From assembly GCA_009926205.1 (NCBI GenBank), contig RFPI01000003.1, positions 1 through 64,000 of the forward strand: DNA of 64,000 nt, given 5' to 3'. The notes under the pieces are model-generated. The model was not told the origin of the DNA. It ran no database searches and saw only the letters and a program-made list of their open reading frames with translations. Both the position numbers and the translations under genes were made by a program. The first letter of the stretch is position 1. Each line of letters begins with the position of its first letter. Shown here piece after piece: positions 43,357 to 55,704 of the stretch. Source of the stretch: Methylophilaceae bacterium (GTDB taxonomy: Bacteria; Pseudomonadota; Gammaproteobacteria; Burkholderiales; Methylophilaceae).

Positions 43357-46300
43357 TTAAATTTTTAACTCATCCCAGATTTTGTCCAAGCGTTTGACTG
43401 ACACAGGAAACGGTGTTTTTAATTCCTGAGCAAACAATGAGACACGCAATTCCTCTATCAACCAGCGATAGTCCAATAAGCCTTGTGGAATCTCGCGTTG
43501 CGCTTGCTGTAGTTGCTGTATTTTCTGCTGCCAGCGTTGCCATATGGCTTGAATCGCCTCCGCATGACGTTGATCACGGTCTGGGCTATTGGCATACTTT
43601 TCAATCCTCATCCGCATCGCTTGAAGATAACGTGGTAAATGCTGCAACCTCTCCCAAGGTGTTTGCGTTAAGAAACGCGCCGTAAGCAATTGGCCTAACT
43701 GCTGTTCTAAATCACGTTTCAATCTAGATTGATGGTTGCTCAGAGCATTGAGCTTTTGCATTAACAAGGGATACTCTTGGCCAATCTGGATCATCAATCT
43801 TATGCTGGCGTCGACCACGGCCGGCAATCTAGCCCGCGCGCGTTGTTTCAATTGCATAAACGCGGCATTGGTGCGAGGCACTTCATCCTCACCAATAAAA
43901 GCTCGGTCAGATATGGCACTCAACATTTGCTCGCGTAAATCATCGGGTGAGATTAGTTGACGCAACTGCAAGGCGTATTGATTAAATTGTGGCAAGCCAC
44001 GCTCCAATTGCTTCATTTGCTCTTTCAGTTCAAAGCGCATCAGGCGGCAAACGCCTAAACGATGGGCCTGTTGGGCAGTCTGAATTTGATCAAATAGCTT
44101 AATTGCCACTGCATCTTGTTGATCCTCTAACGCGGGATAACCCTGCAAATTCAAACCATCGCGTTGAAAGGTAATCGTTTCAGGAATATCACCAAAGTCC
44201 CATTGTTTTAGACCAGTTTTTTCAATCTCTGGGGTTTGTTGGCGGAAGGTTAATTGCGCAGCATTACTCAGATTGGACTGCAGTTGTTTCCAATCACGTC
44301 CCATGCCCAACTCTTTTCCTTGAACATCAGTCACGCTGAAATTCATGCGCAAATGCGCGGGCAAACTTGTTAAATCAAAATCATCCAAGCCTAATTTCAA
44401 TCCCGTTTGCTTGGCAATAAACTCCACTAAACTAGGGATTAAGGCTTGCTGCATATCTGCCTGACTGAGAAATTTCGTCACAAATTCAGGAACCGGCACG
44501 CACACTCTGCGTATGGTTTTGGGCAGTGATTTGATTAAAGCCGCCAACTTCTCTCTTATCATACCCGGCACTAACCACTCAGTCGCTTGATAGTCAATTT
44601 GATTCAGCAAGGCCAAAGGAATCGTCGCTGTGACCCCATCCAAGGCATGTCCTGGCTCAAAACGATATTTCAACGGAATGGTCACCGTGGATAGAATGAT
44701 TTGCTCCGGGAACTGCACTTCGGTAACGGCAGAAGCGCCATGTCGCATCAAATACTCTTTACTGAGATACAACAAGCGTGGCTGTTGCTGCTCGATATCT
44801 TTACGCCATTTTTCAAAACTTGCGCCGTTATAGATGGCACTCGGGATAATCCCGTCATAAAAGGCAAATAACGCGTGCTCATCGACCAACACATCTTGTC
44901 TTCTGGCTTTATGCTCCAATGCCTCAATTTCGGCAATCAATTGTTGGTTATGACGGAAAAAGGCCGCCTGCGTGTCATATTCACGGTTGGCTAACGCCTC
45001 ACGAATAAATATCTCTCGCGACTCTTCGGCATTAATCGGTCCGTAATGAACGCGTCGCTTGGGGATGATGGTCAGACCGTACAAACTGACACGTTCCCAC
45101 GCTTGCACTTGCGCAGCTTTTCTATCCCAGCGAGGGTCACTATAGTGACTTTGAGTTAAATGACGGGCTAAGGGCTCAATCCAGTCAGGATCAATAGCCG
45201 CTACATAGCGACCATATAATTTGCTAGTTTCTATTAATTCTGCCGCCATCACCCATTTGGGTCTTGCCTTTCGCAAAGCAGACCCTGGAGCAATATGAAA
45301 ACGTATCCCACGTGCACCTAAATAACTTTCCGCCTCACCATCTTTAAATCCAATATTGCCTAACATACCGGTCAATAATGCGCGGTGGATTTGTATGTAT
45401 TGCTGATTTAAATCTGTCACTGCTTGATTTAGTTTCAGCTCCAACTCCTGCACTATCTCGCATAACTGAAGATACAACTCACGCCATTCGCGCAGTCGGA
45501 TATAAGACAAGAAATGTTGATGGCAAGTGTTTTGCAATTCGCGGTTAGATTTTTTATTGCGCCATGCTTGGTCGTAGAAATTCCAAAGCTGTATTAGAGA
45601 GAGGAAATCTGAGCGTTCGTGGGCAAATTTTGCATGCGCTTGGTCTGCCGCTTCACGTTTATCCATGGGACGCTCACGCGGATCTTGAATGCTCAGCGCA
45701 CTCACAATCACTAATACTTCGTGCAACACGCCCTGTTGCTCGCCCGCCACTATCATGCGCCCTAATCTTGGATCGATCGGTAAGCGCGATAACTGTTTGC
45801 CCAATTCAGTGATGTGACGCTGCGCATCGACTGCTCCGAGTTCTTGCAGCAACTGGTAGCCATCATTGATGAGTCGTGACGAGGGTGGCTCTATAAATGG
45901 AAAGTCTGCCACATCCCCCAAGCGCAAAGCTGCCATGCGCAATACGACAGCAGCGAGTGAACTTCGTAAAATTTCTGGATCGGTAAACGCAGGGCGCTGC
46001 AAAAAATCTTGCTCGTCATACAAGCGCACACAAATGCCCTCAGATACTCGGCCGCATCGACCAGCTCGCTGTTTTGCAGCGGCTTGGCTAATTTTCTCTA
46101 TCTGTAATTGCTCGACTTTAGCCCGACTACTATATCGATTGATGCGAGCTAAGCCGGTATCAATCACATAACGTATTCCTGGAACAGTGAGCGAGGTCTC
46201 AGCCACATTGGTGGCGAGCACAATCCGCCGCGACCCATGCGGCCTAAATATCTTTTGCTGATCTTCAACCGAGAGACGAGCAAATAACGGGAGTATTTCA

Positions 46301-47388
46301 ATATGTCTTAGCTTGGCTGAGCGGCCTTGATACTTTCTGAGATGCTCTGCGGTATCACGAATTTCGCGCTCACCCGGCAAAAATACCAAAATGTCACCAT
46401 CGCCTTGGCGCAGCAAATCATCGGCGGCGTCTAAAATGGCCTCCTCAATCGCCTCTTCTGAATCATCCTCTTCTAACCAACGAGCTTCGGTTTTGCCACG
46501 TCGTTTGATGCCGTACAAACTATCATCATCCTCTAGCAAATCCTCTTCGATTTCTTGCGCAATAAAGCCCGCTTTTCCAAGTGGGCGATAACGTATTTCA
46601 ACCGGATAGGTGCGACCAGAGACCTCAATCACTGGGGCTTGATTGAAATGTTGCGAAAATCGTTCAGCATCAATGGTGGCAGAAGTGACGATGACTTTTA
46701 AGTCAGGGCGCTTGGGTAATAATTGTTTGAGATAGCCTAACAAGAAATCGATATTCAAACTGCGCTCATGCGCCTCGTCGATGATGATGGTGTCATAGGC
46801 ATTGAGAAAACGGTCATGCTGGGTTTCCGCAAGCAATATACCGTCTGTCATCAACTTGACATAGCTGTGCTCAGATAGCTTGTCGTTGAAGCGGACTTTA
46901 TAACCTACCACCTCGCCCAAGGGAGAATCCAACTCTTGGGCAATTCTGCTGGCGACTGATCGCGCCGCAATTCGTCTAGGCTGCGTATGCCCTATCATCC
47001 CCGCCACACCCAATCCCAACTCTAGGCAAATTTTAGGAAGTTGCGTGGTTTTACCTGAGCCAGTTTCACCGCAGACAATCACCACTTGATGTTGACGAAT
47101 AGCTTGCGCGATTTCATCTTTTCTTGCCGAAACTGGCAACTCTTCTGGATAGATTGGTTGAGGAAGTTGTTGTTGCCTTTGCAGAAAACGTTGCTGTGAT
47201 TTCTGTAGTTTTTGGAGCCACTGTTGCATGACTTTTGCTGACACATCCTGCTGGCCGCTCATTTCACGCCAAGCACGCTGCAAACTATATCGATCGACCA
47301 GCATCGTCTGCTGCAGGGCTTGTGCCAACTGCTCTGAAGATAGCTTGTGATCAGAAAAAGGGGCAGGAGACTGCTTGGATGGATTCAA
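43357..47388 (-). CDS. hrpA: ATP-dependent RNA helicase HrpA (DEAH box)
   Basis: Large DEAH/RHA helicase; in E. coli it acts in mRNA processing and rescue of collided ribosomes. The 1343 residues have Walker A GETGSGKTT (107-115), DEAH at 204-207, SATIDAERF, and QRAGRCGR of motif VI, followed by the HA2/OB region and the long HrpA-specific C-terminal half. An acidic insertion (EDLLEDDDS...LEEDDSEEAIEEA) lies near 280-320. Full length; nothing missing. Confidence 0.97.
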   Translation of the reverse strand: MNPSKQSPAPFSDHKLSSEQLAQALQQTMLVDRYSLQRAWREMSGQQDVSAKVMQQWLQKLQKSQQRFLQRQQQLPQPIYPEELPVSARKDEIAQAIRQHQVVIVCGETGSGKTTQLPKICLELGLGVAGMIGHTQPRRIAARSVASRIAQELDSPLGEVVGYKVRFNDKLSEHSYVKLMTDGILLAETQHDRFLNAYDTIIIDEAHERSLNIDFLLGYLKQLLPKRPDLKVIVTSATIDAERFSQHFNQAPVIEVSGRTYPVEIRYRPLGKAGFIAQEIEEDLLEDDDSLYGIKRRGKTEARWLEEDDSEEAIEEAILDAADDLLRQGDGDILVFLPGEREIRDTAEHLRKYQGRSAKLRHIEILPLFARLSVEDQQKIFRPHGSRRIVLATNVAETSLTVPGIRYVIDTGLARINRYSSRAKVEQLQIEKISQAAAKQRAGRCGRVSEGICVRLYDEQDFLQRPAFTDPEILRSSLAAVVLRMAALRLGDVADFPFIEPPSSRLINDGYQLLQELGAVDAQRHITELGKQLSRLPIDPRLGRMIVAGEQQGVLHEVLVIVSALSIQDPRERPMDKREAADQAHAKFAHERSDFLSLIQLWNFYDQAWRNKKSNRELQNTCHQHFLSYIRLREWRELYLQLCEIVQELELKLNQAVTDLNQQYIQIHRALLTGMLGNIGFKDGEAESYLGARGIRFHIAPGSALRKARPKWVMAAELIETSKLYGRYVAAIDPDWIEPLARHLTQSHYSDPRWDRKAAQVQAWERVSLYGLTIIPKRRVHYGPINAEESREIFIREALANREYDTQAAFFRHNQQLIAEIEALEHKARRQDVLVDEHALFAFYDGIIPSAIYNGASFEKWRKDIEQQQPRLLYLSKEYLMRHGASAVTEVQFPEQIILSTVTIPLKYRFEPGHALDGVTATIPLALLNQIDYQATEWLVPGMIREKLAALIKSLPKTIRRVCVPVPEFVTKFLSQADMQQALIPSLVEFIAKQTGLKLGLDDFDLTSLPAHLRMNFSVTDVQGKELGMGRDWKQLQSNLSNAAQLTFRQQTPEIEKTGLKQWDFGDIPETITFQRDGLNLQGYPALEDQQDAVAIKLFDQIQTAQQAHRLGVCRLMRFELKEQMKQLERGLPQFNQYALQLRQLISPDDLREQMLSAISDRAFIGEDEVPRTNAAFMQLKQRARARLPAVVDASIRLMIQIGQEYPLLMQKLNALSNHQSRLKRDLEQQLGQLLTARFLTQTPWERLQHLPRYLQAMRMRIEKYANSPDRDQRHAEAIQAIWQRWQQKIQQLQQAQREIPQGLLDYRWLIEELRVSLFAQELKTPFPVSVKRLDKIWDELKI

Positions 47389-47588
47389 ATCGACTAACCT
47401 TAGGCTACCACGGGTGACAAAGGCGTCATTTTAACATGCAGATAGTGATGTCTAGGCGCTGAGTGCATGCGATTCAGCTCGCTGTTGTTTCTTCGCTCAA
47501 ATAAATTGACTGAGCTTTGCTATTGGGGCTTGGATAGTCATGCAACTTGCTTGATAATAGCCGCTTTCAGATTTTGGTCAGTTTTGAT

Positions 47589-49475
47589 ATGAGCGATTCC
47601 AACGTCGTCAAGAAAAGCAAGCTACCTGCCCTTACCTTAGCCGCCCTAGGCGTCGTGTTTGGCGACATTGGTACCAGCCCACTGTATACCATTAAAGAGG
47701 TTTTTTCTGCCGGTGCACATCCCGTTCATTTAACACCAGACAATATTTTTGGAATTTTATCCATGATTGTTTGGGCACTCATTATGGTGGTTTCGGTGAA
47801 ATACGTGGCGTTTATCATGCGCGCCGACAACCGTGGTGAGGGTGGCATTATGGCGCTGGTCTCACTTGCCAGCCAAAACACCAATAGACGCCCTGAATTA
47901 CGCAAATTGGTCATCATCTTGGGTATTTTGGGCGCATGTATGTTCTATTCAGACGGCATGATTACCCCTGCCATTTCCGTACTATCCGCCATTGAAGGTC
48001 TTGAGCTTTCCGCTCCAGCCCTGCACCCATTAATCATTCCTATTACCTTGCTGGTGTTGTTTGTGTTGTTCTGGGCACAGAGCAAAGGTACCGCAGTGGT
48101 AGGCTATCTATTTGGCCCGATTATGTTTCTATGGTTTGGTACTTTGGGCACGCTAGGCATAATGAATGTGGCGCAACATCCTGAAATCTTACAAGCGCTC
48201 AATCCCAGCTATGCATTGGCATTCCTGCAACATAATACCTGGATAGCTTTTGTTGCATTAGGGGCCGTGGTACTTGCCGTCACTGGCGCTGAAGCTCTGT
48301 ATGCTGATATGGGGCATTTTGGCCGTCTACCTGTGCGTTTGGCTTGGTTTGGTTTTGTTTTGCCGGCTCTCATCTTGAATTACTTTGGCCAAGGGGCCTT
48401 GGTGTTATTGAACCCTGAGGCGATTAAAAATCCATTTTATTTACTAGCTCCGCAATGGCTTCTGTTTCCCCTGATTGTATTGGCGACTCTTGCAGCAGTG
48501 ATTGCCTCACAGGCTGTGATTACGGGTGCGTTTTCAGTATCTCGCCAAGCTTTGCAACTTGGTTTTATTCCCCGCATGCATGTTGAGCATACTTCTGAAA
48601 GTGAAGAGGGACAAATCTATATGCCTAGAGTAAATTGGGGCTTGATGATTGCCGTGATGGTATTGGTACTAACTTTTAAATCCTCAGGCAATCTAGCCGC
48701 AGCCTACGGTATCGCCGTGACTGGCGACATGGTCATTACCTCTTTGTTAGCCGGAATCGTATTTCATTCAATTTGGGGATGGGGCAAGATACGCACAATA
48801 GCGCTCATCACCACTTTCCTAGTGATTGATATTGCCTTCTTTAGTGCCAATGTACTCAAAATTCCTGAGGGAGGCTGGGTCCCGTTAGTATTGGGCACTT
48901 GTATCTTTACCCTAATGCTGACTTGGAAATCAGGGCGAAGCAAACTGTTTGAGCATATGAAAAATGAATCGATGGAGCTCAACTCATTTATTCAAGCCAT
49001 AGGGGCACACCCGCCAACGCGTGTACCGGGTAATGCTATCTTCATGACGCCTAACCCAGACGGCGTACCTCACTCTATGTTGCATAATCTTAAACACAAC
49101 AAAGTGTTACATGAAAAAGTGATTATCTTGACGGCCAAATTTACTGACTTTCCGCATACCTCCACTGAGGAAAGAGTCATCGTGGAAAGTCTGCCGTATG
49201 AGTTTTATCGAGTCACCGTTCGCTATGGTTTTAAAGATGAACCTAATTTGCCAGAGGATTTGAAATTGTGTGCCCAACAAGGCCTTGCATTAGATGAGAT
49301 GGATACTTCTTATTTTGTGGGCAAAGAAATATTAATTGCGCAGCATGACAACAGTATGGCGTATTGGCGTAAAAAAATATTTATCGGCCTGTTCCGTTCT
49401 GCCGAGACGATTACCAACCAATTTAAACTTCCTCCTAATCGTGTGGTGGAACTTGGCTCACAGGTCTCTTTCTAA
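47589..49475 (+). CDS. kup: Low-affinity potassium transporter Kup
   Basis: Potassium/proton symporter of the inner membrane. The family signature ALGVVFGDIGTSPLYTIKEVF follows a short N-terminus, with about 12 hydrophobic helices to residue 425 and a soluble C-terminal domain. The ATG at 47589 (MSDSNVVKKSK) fits family starts and gives 628 residues; an in-frame upstream start at 47547 is less likely. Downstream M48 protease gene is 26 nt away. Confidence 0.96.
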   Translation: MSDSNVVKKSKLPALTLAALGVVFGDIGTSPLYTIKEVFSAGAHPVHLTPDNIFGILSMIVWALIMVVSVKYVAFIMRADNRGEGGIMALVSLASQNTNRRPELRKLVIILGILGACMFYSDGMITPAISVLSAIEGLELSAPALHPLIIPITLLVLFVLFWAQSKGTAVVGYLFGPIMFLWFGTLGTLGIMNVAQHPEILQALNPSYALAFLQHNTWIAFVALGAVVLAVTGAEALYADMGHFGRLPVRLAWFGFVLPALILNYFGQGALVLLNPEAIKNPFYLLAPQWLLFPLIVLATLAAVIASQAVITGAFSVSRQALQLGFIPRMHVEHTSESEEGQIYMPRVNWGLMIAVMVLVLTFKSSGNLAAAYGIAVTGDMVITSLLAGIVFHSIWGWGKIRTIALITTFLVIDIAFFSANVLKIPEGGWVPLVLGTCIFTLMLTWKSGRSKLFEHMKNESMELNSFIQAIGAHPPTRVPGNAIFMTPNPDGVPHSMLHNLKHNKVLHEKVIILTAKFTDFPHTSTEERVIVESLPYEFYRVTVRYGFKDEPNLPEDLKLCAQQGLALDEMDTSYFVGKEILIAQHDNSMAYWRKKIFIGLFRSAETITNQFKLPPNRVVELGSQVSF

Positions 49476-49501
49476 CGATTACATTTTTTGAAAGGTTGAA
49501 T

Positions 49502-50335
49502 ATGGCGCGCCTATTGTCCAGAAATCTATTCAGCTTATTGCTACTTTGCTTTTTGGTAGCCTGCGCCACCACGACCAAACAAGGCTCGGTGGGGGTTGAG
49601 CGCAAACAATTTATGATGTTCTCTGAGCGTCAAGTGGAGAGCATGTCCTTGCGTAGCTATATGCAAACCTTACAAACCGCGCAAAAGAAAAATACCCTGA
49701 ATAATGACCCCGCCGTGGTTGAACGAGTGCGTAAAATTGCCAATCGTTTAATTGAACAAACGCCAGTATTTAGAAGTGATGCACGTCAGTGGAAATGGGA
49801 AGTCAATGTAGAAACCAACGAGCAAGTGAATGCCTATTGCATGCCAGGCGGCAAGATTATGGTGTTCACTGGGCTGATTGATAAATTGATGGTGAGTGAT
49901 GATGAATTGGCTGCCGTCATGGGCCATGAAATGAGCCACGCGCTGCGCGAACATGGGCGTGAGCGTATGTCTTTGGCAGCGGCTCAAAGTGGCGGTGTGG
50001 CGATCATTGCGGCCTTACTCAGCAGCTCTAAAAACCGAGCTGCAGCCAATGCTGGCGTTCAGGCTGCAGCCATGGGGAGTCAGCTGTTTTTTGCTCTTCC
50101 CAACTCACGCACACAAGAGGTTGAGGCAGATCGTATGGGCTTAGAGTTATCCGCCCGCGCCGGATATGACCCGAATGCAGCCATTAGTCTCTGGCAAAAA
50201 ATGGCACAACAGTCGGATAAAAAACCTCCTGAATTCCTGAGCACACATCCTTCGGATGAGAATCGTATGAATGATTTGCGTCGCCTCATTCCTACCGTGA
50301 TGCCGCTCTATCAACAAGCTAAAAGCAATAGCTAG
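49502..50335 (+). CDS. M48-family metalloprotease, lipoprotein
   Basis: Zinc protease of the periplasm, related to LoiP/YcaL-type outer-membrane quality-control proteases. A lipobox LVAC puts the lipidated cysteine at C21. The zinc site is HEMSH (HExxH) with the third ligand in EVEADRMG. The sequence THPSDENRM near the end is typical. ATG at 49502 has GAAAGG 6 nt upstream; the TTG at 49496 lies directly on that site and is unlikely. 277 residues. No TPR domain, so it is not BepA. Confidence 0.93.
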   Translation: MARLLSRNLFSLLLLCFLVACATTTKQGSVGVERKQFMMFSERQVESMSLRSYMQTLQTAQKKNTLNNDPAVVERVRKIANRLIEQTPVFRSDARQWKWEVNVETNEQVNAYCMPGGKIMVFTGLIDKLMVSDDELAAVMGHEMSHALREHGRERMSLAAAQSGGVAIIAALLSSSKNRAAANAGVQAAAMGSQLFFALPNSRTQEVEADRMGLELSARAGYDPNAAISLWQKMAQQSDKKPPEFLSTHPSDENRMNDLRRLIPTVMPLYQQAKSNS

Positions 50336-50459
50336 CCTTAGCTGACATCAGGCCATAGATAACCTAGCCTTGCAACAAGCTTGGTCTAAGTCAAGATTGC
50401 AAGCCAGTCGCGCATAAAACAGGTAAAATGCCGCTTTTCTTGTTTTACGGAATCCACTC

Positions 50460-51287
50460 ATGAGTCAATTACAAAACATTATCGAAGAAGCCTTTGAGCG
50501 TCGCGCAGAAATCAACCCAGCCAATGCTGACGCAGAGCTGAAGCAAGCCGTTGCCAGCGTACTCGCTGATCTAGATGCAGGTAAATTGCGCGTCGCAACA
50601 CGCGTTGGTGACAGCCAGCAGTGGGAAACCCATCAATGGATTAAAAAGGCGGTGTTATTGTCATTCCGTCTTGAAGACAATGTATTGATGGATGGCGGTT
50701 ATACGCAATATTTCGATAAAGTCCCTTCCAAATTCGCTGATTACGACGAAGCAAAATTTAAAGCTGGTGGTTTCCGTGTGGTGCCAAATGCGATGGTACG
50801 TCGTGGTTCATACATTGCTAAAAATGCCGTATTGATGCCCTCTTACGTCAACATTGGCGCATATGTCGGTGAGGGTACCATGGTAGACACTTGGGCAACG
50901 GTAGGCTCTTGCGCACAAATTGGTAAAAATGTTCACTTGTCCGGTGGCGTGGGCATAGGTGGCGTACTTGAACCTGTTCAAGCTGGTCCGACAATTATCG
51001 GCGACAATTGCTTTATCGGCGCTCGATCCGAAGTCGTTGAAGGCGTTGTAGTTGAAGACAACTGTGTAATCTCTATGGGAGTTTACATCGGACAATCCAC
51101 TAAAATTTATGACCGCGAAACTGGCAGCGTAACCTACGGTCGCGTTCCTGCTGGTTCCGTTGTGGTTTCTGGTAACTTACCTTCTAAAGATGGCAGTTAC
51201 AGCTTGTACTGTGCTGTGATTGTGAAAAAGGTAGATGAAAAGACCTTGGGCAAGGTAGGCATTAACGAACTGTTGCGCGGTATCTAA
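50460..51287 (+). CDS. dapD: Tetrahydrodipicolinate N-succinyltransferase
   Basis: Succinylates tetrahydrodipicolinate in lysine and diaminopimelate synthesis. The 275 residues contain the left-handed beta-helix with hexapeptide repeats ([20 protein letters not shown] region) and the conserved [11 protein letters not shown]. Family length is about 274. It begins dapD-yffB-dapE-prmB; dapD and dapE supply the succinylase route together. Confidence 0.97.
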   Translation: MSQLQNIIEEAFERRAEINPANADAELKQAVASVLADLDAGKLRVATRVGDSQQWETHQWIKKAVLLSFRLEDNVLMDGGYTQYFDKVPSKFADYDEAKFKAGGFRVVPNAMVRRGSYIAKNAVLMPSYVNIGAYVGEGTMVDTWATVGSCAQIGKNVHLSGGVGIGGVLEPVQAGPTIIGDNCFIGARSEVVEGVVVEDNCVISMGVYIGQSTKIYDRETGSVTYGRVPAGSVVVSGNLPSKDGSYSLYCAVIVKKVDEKTLGKVGINELLRGI

Positions 51288-51299
51288 GCACCATTCATC

Positions 51300-52786
<1,487 letters not shown>

Positions 52787-52806
52787 GCCCAGTCAGCTTC
52801 ATTCAG

Positions 52807-53700
52807 ATGAACCAAGCCTACCAATCACTCACCACCATACGCGACTGGATACGCTATAGCGTCAGTCGTTTTGAGCAATCTGGGGTATTTTTTGGACATG
52901 GCACCAGCAATGCTTATGACGAGAGTGTATGGCTAGTCATGAGTGCCTTGCACTTGCCATTAGATACACTAGATCACTTTCTCGACGCTCGTGTATTGCC
53001 ACAAGAGGCTAAGCATTTGCAGCACCTGATTCAACGACGCGTCAGTGAGCGTGTTCCAACCGCTTATTTGCTGCGTGAGGCATGGTTGCGAGGATTCAAG
53101 TTTTATGTGGATGAACGCGTCATTGTGCCTCGTTCATTTATAGCGGAATTATTGGACAACGGGTTACAACCTTGGATTGAATATCCTGAATTAATTGCAA
53201 ATGCCGTTGATATTTGCACGGGCAGTGGCTGTTTGGGTATTTTGTTAGCCAACGCTTTTCCTGATGCGCAAATTGACGTGGTAGACATTTCACCTGATGC
53301 GATTGCTGTGGCCAATATTAATATCCAACAATATCAACTAGAACATCAAGTGCATGCCATTCAATCTGACATGTTTGCCGCCCTGCAAGGCAAGCGCTAC
53401 GACCTGATTATCAGCAATCCGCCCTATGTGGATGCGCAAGCCATGGCTAAACTGCCTGAGGAATATCGCAATGAACCGCAAATTGCTTTAGGTAGCGGCC
53501 ATGACGGTTTAGACCATACGCACACCTTGTTGCATGAAGCTGCGAATTATTTGACGGATGATGGCTTGCTAGTCGTAGAAATTGGTCATAATCGTGACGC
53601 ATTAATTGCAGCCTATCCGAATACCCCATTCACTTGGTTGGAAGTCGAGGCTGGCGATCAGTTTGTGTTTCTGTTGCACAAAGCCGATTTGCCTCAATAG
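52807..53700 (+). CDS. prmB: Ribosomal protein uL3 glutamine methyltransferase
   Basis: N5-glutamine methyltransferase of the HemK/PrmC family acting on ribosomal protein L3. The 297-residue protein has the SAM motif DICTGSGCLGILLANAFP and the NPPYVDAQAM catalytic motif; the N-terminus (LTTIRDWIRYSVSRF) is PrmB-like, not PrmC-like. ATG 21 nt after dapE. Confidence 0.94.
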   Translation: MNQAYQSLTTIRDWIRYSVSRFEQSGVFFGHGTSNAYDESVWLVMSALHLPLDTLDHFLDARVLPQEAKHLQHLIQRRVSERVPTAYLLREAWLRGFKFYVDERVIVPRSFIAELLDNGLQPWIEYPELIANAVDICTGSGCLGILLANAFPDAQIDVVDISPDAIAVANINIQQYQLEHQVHAIQSDMFAALQGKRYDLIISNPPYVDAQAMAKLPEEYRNEPQIALGSGHDGLDHTHTLLHEAANYLTDDGLLVVEIGHNRDALIAAYPNTPFTWLEVEAGDQFVFLLHKADLPQ

Positions 53701-53735
53701 ACCCGCCATCAAAAGTTATGCAAACAAAACTTGAA

Positions 53736-54947
53736 TTAAAACGCTCTTCTGCGTTTTACTGCTGGACGCTTGGTCGCTGGTGTTTTGCTCGGATTGCGCT
53801 CACGTGAGGCAGGTCTACTATCTGCTGATCGCTTGTTATCTGAGTTGCGTTTTGATTCTTGTGGGCGTTTGCCTGCATAAGCCCTAGAAGGTTTGGCAGT
53901 ATATTCATTGCCCTTGGCTGCACTAGCTGGGTTAACTCGGCCAGCACCACGCCTAGGCGCTCTACCCTCTGATTCAGGTGCATTACGCAGTTCAAACGCT
54001 TGTTGGCGGCGTTCATCCGCATCACGAAGCGCCAATCTCTCGCGCGCTGGTTTGCGTAGCTTAGGGGTATAGGCTTGGCCCAAGCGCTCTTTTTCCCGCT
54101 TACTCATTTGCTTGAGCGGTGCTCTTGGCACACTCAGACCTGCCCATTCAAGAATTTCCTGTACCTGTTTAGGTGGCATTTCCATCATCATGGCGCGTTT
54201 TAATCTAGGTGGTAAGGCGACTGGACCAAAACGAACGCGAATCAAACGACTCACTGGTGTTTGCATGGCTTCAAACAATCGTCGCACTTCTCGATTACGC
54301 CCCTCGCGCAATATAACCTGATACCAGTGATTGGCACCCTCACCACCTTGCGCGGTAATCACATCAAAATTGGCAGGACCATCATCAAGCTCTATGCCCA
54401 TTTTCAGTTGGGATAGTTGCGTTTCTGTCAGCTCACCGTAGATACGCACTGCGTACTCACGCTCAACCTCGTAGCGAGGGTGCATAAAGCGATTGGCCAA
54501 TTCCCCTGAAGTGGTAAACATCAATAGACCCGAGGTATTCATATCCAAGCGTCCGATGGCTATCCATTTCGCTCCTCTCACCCGCGGCAATTTATCAAAT
54601 ACGCTGGCACGTTGCTCAGGGTCATCTTGACTGACAATTTCGCCTTCAGGCTTGTGATAAATAAGCACTTTGGGTAATTCAGGCTCGAATGGCAAATGCA
54701 AAATACGGCTATCCAAACGCACGATGTCGCGTTCATTGACCGCTGCTCCCACCGCAGCCACTTTGCCATTAATCGTAATACGCCCACTAGCGACCAATTC
54801 TTCCATATCGCGACGCGAGCCTAGACCAGCCAATGCCAGCAATTTATGTAAACGTTGGGTAGGCAGTGCTGCAAGCGCCTCATCACTAAGTGGGGCGTTG
54901 GGGGGTCGACGAGAAGTTGATACTTGGCGTTTGAATGGTCTTGCCAT
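53736..54947 (-). CDS. rluB: 23S rRNA pseudouridine synthase RluB, with long basic tail
   Basis: Makes pseudouridine in helix 93 region of 23S rRNA (2605 in E. coli). S4 domain (LHKLLALAGLGSRRDMEE, about 32-50), catalytic GRLDMNTSGLLMFT and EGRNREVRRLFEAM are present. After about residue 270 comes a Lys/Arg/Ser/Ala-rich extension of about 130 residues ending KRPAVKRRRAF, likely disordered and RNA-binding. Its neighbours scpB and scpA are the usual context. Confidence 0.95.
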   Translation of the reverse strand: MARPFKRQVSTSRRPPNAPLSDEALAALPTQRLHKLLALAGLGSRRDMEELVASGRITINGKVAAVGAAVNERDIVRLDSRILHLPFEPELPKVLIYHKPEGEIVSQDDPEQRASVFDKLPRVRGAKWIAIGRLDMNTSGLLMFTTSGELANRFMHPRYEVEREYAVRIYGELTETQLSQLKMGIELDDGPANFDVITAQGGEGANHWYQVILREGRNREVRRLFEAMQTPVSRLIRVRFGPVALPPRLKRAMMMEMPPKQVQEILEWAGLSVPRAPLKQMSKREKERLGQAYTPKLRKPARERLALRDADERRQQAFELRNAPESEGRAPRRGAGRVNPASAAKGNEYTAKPSRAYAGKRPQESKRNSDNKRSADSRPASRERNPSKTPATKRPAVKRRRAF

Positions 54948-55075
54948 CTGAGTTTCACATAGGGGCGATTAAACAGATGCTATTTTACCGCGAAAGCAAG
55001 CTTTGAATGGCTTTAGTTATGCATAGCATGTAAAAAGCGTACTCACAGTCTTCTGGGCTCACGCAAGAAAAAGGC

Positions 55076-55681
55076 TTATTCTTGTATGTCCATAGGCAAT
55101 GTGGATTGGGACTCAGGTTGTGCGACGCCTAAGGCAAACTCTGGCTGTTGCACAAAACTTTCAAACGGCGGCAAATCCGCGAGGGATTTTAAATTGAGGT
55201 CATCTAAGAAAGTTTTGGTTGTAGCGTATAAAGATGGGCGACCTGGCACCTCACGTTGCCCCACCACATCAATCCAATCCCGTTCGATTAATTGGCGTAT
55301 GGTATTCGGGTTGACGGCTACCCCGCGCAACTCCTCGATATCCCCACGCGTGACAGGTTGACGATAGGCAATAATCGCCAAGGTTTCTAACAATGCACGC
55401 GAATAACGCTGTGGCCGATCTGGACTCAGTCTTGCCAAAAAAGGGACCAGCTCTTCGGAGGCTTGAAAGCGCCAACCACTCGCCACTTGCACCAAACGCA
55501 TACTTACCGGTTGGCGTTGCTGCCAATCTTGGGTTAACTCGTCCAACAACATGCGCAAAGTCGCACGCTCGATGCGCTCGGGGAATAGACGACTCATGTC
55601 ATCTAAGGATAAGGGCATGGCGCTGGTCAGTAAAGCCGCCTCCAACACAGCTTTCATTTGAGCAATTTGATTATTTTCCAT
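55076..55681 (-). CDS. scpB: Chromosome segregation protein ScpB
   Basis: Winged-helix kleisin partner of SMC in condensin. It contains RYSRALLETLAIIAYRQP and TRGDIEELRGVAVN, the family core, and GRPSLYATTKTFLDDL. The ATG at 55681 gives 201 residues; a TTG at 55696 is a less likely start. 23 nt after scpA. Confidence 0.93.
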   Translation of the reverse strand: MENNQIAQMKAVLEAALLTSAMPLSLDDMSRLFPERIERATLRMLLDELTQDWQQRQPVSMRLVQVASGWRFQASEELVPFLARLSPDRPQRYSRALLETLAIIAYRQPVTRGDIEELRGVAVNPNTIRQLIERDWIDVVGQREVPGRPSLYATTKTFLDDLNLKSLADLPPFESFVQQPEFALGVAQPESQSTLPMDIQE

Positions 55682-55704
55682 ACGCGGTTTAAACAATAAG
55701 CAGA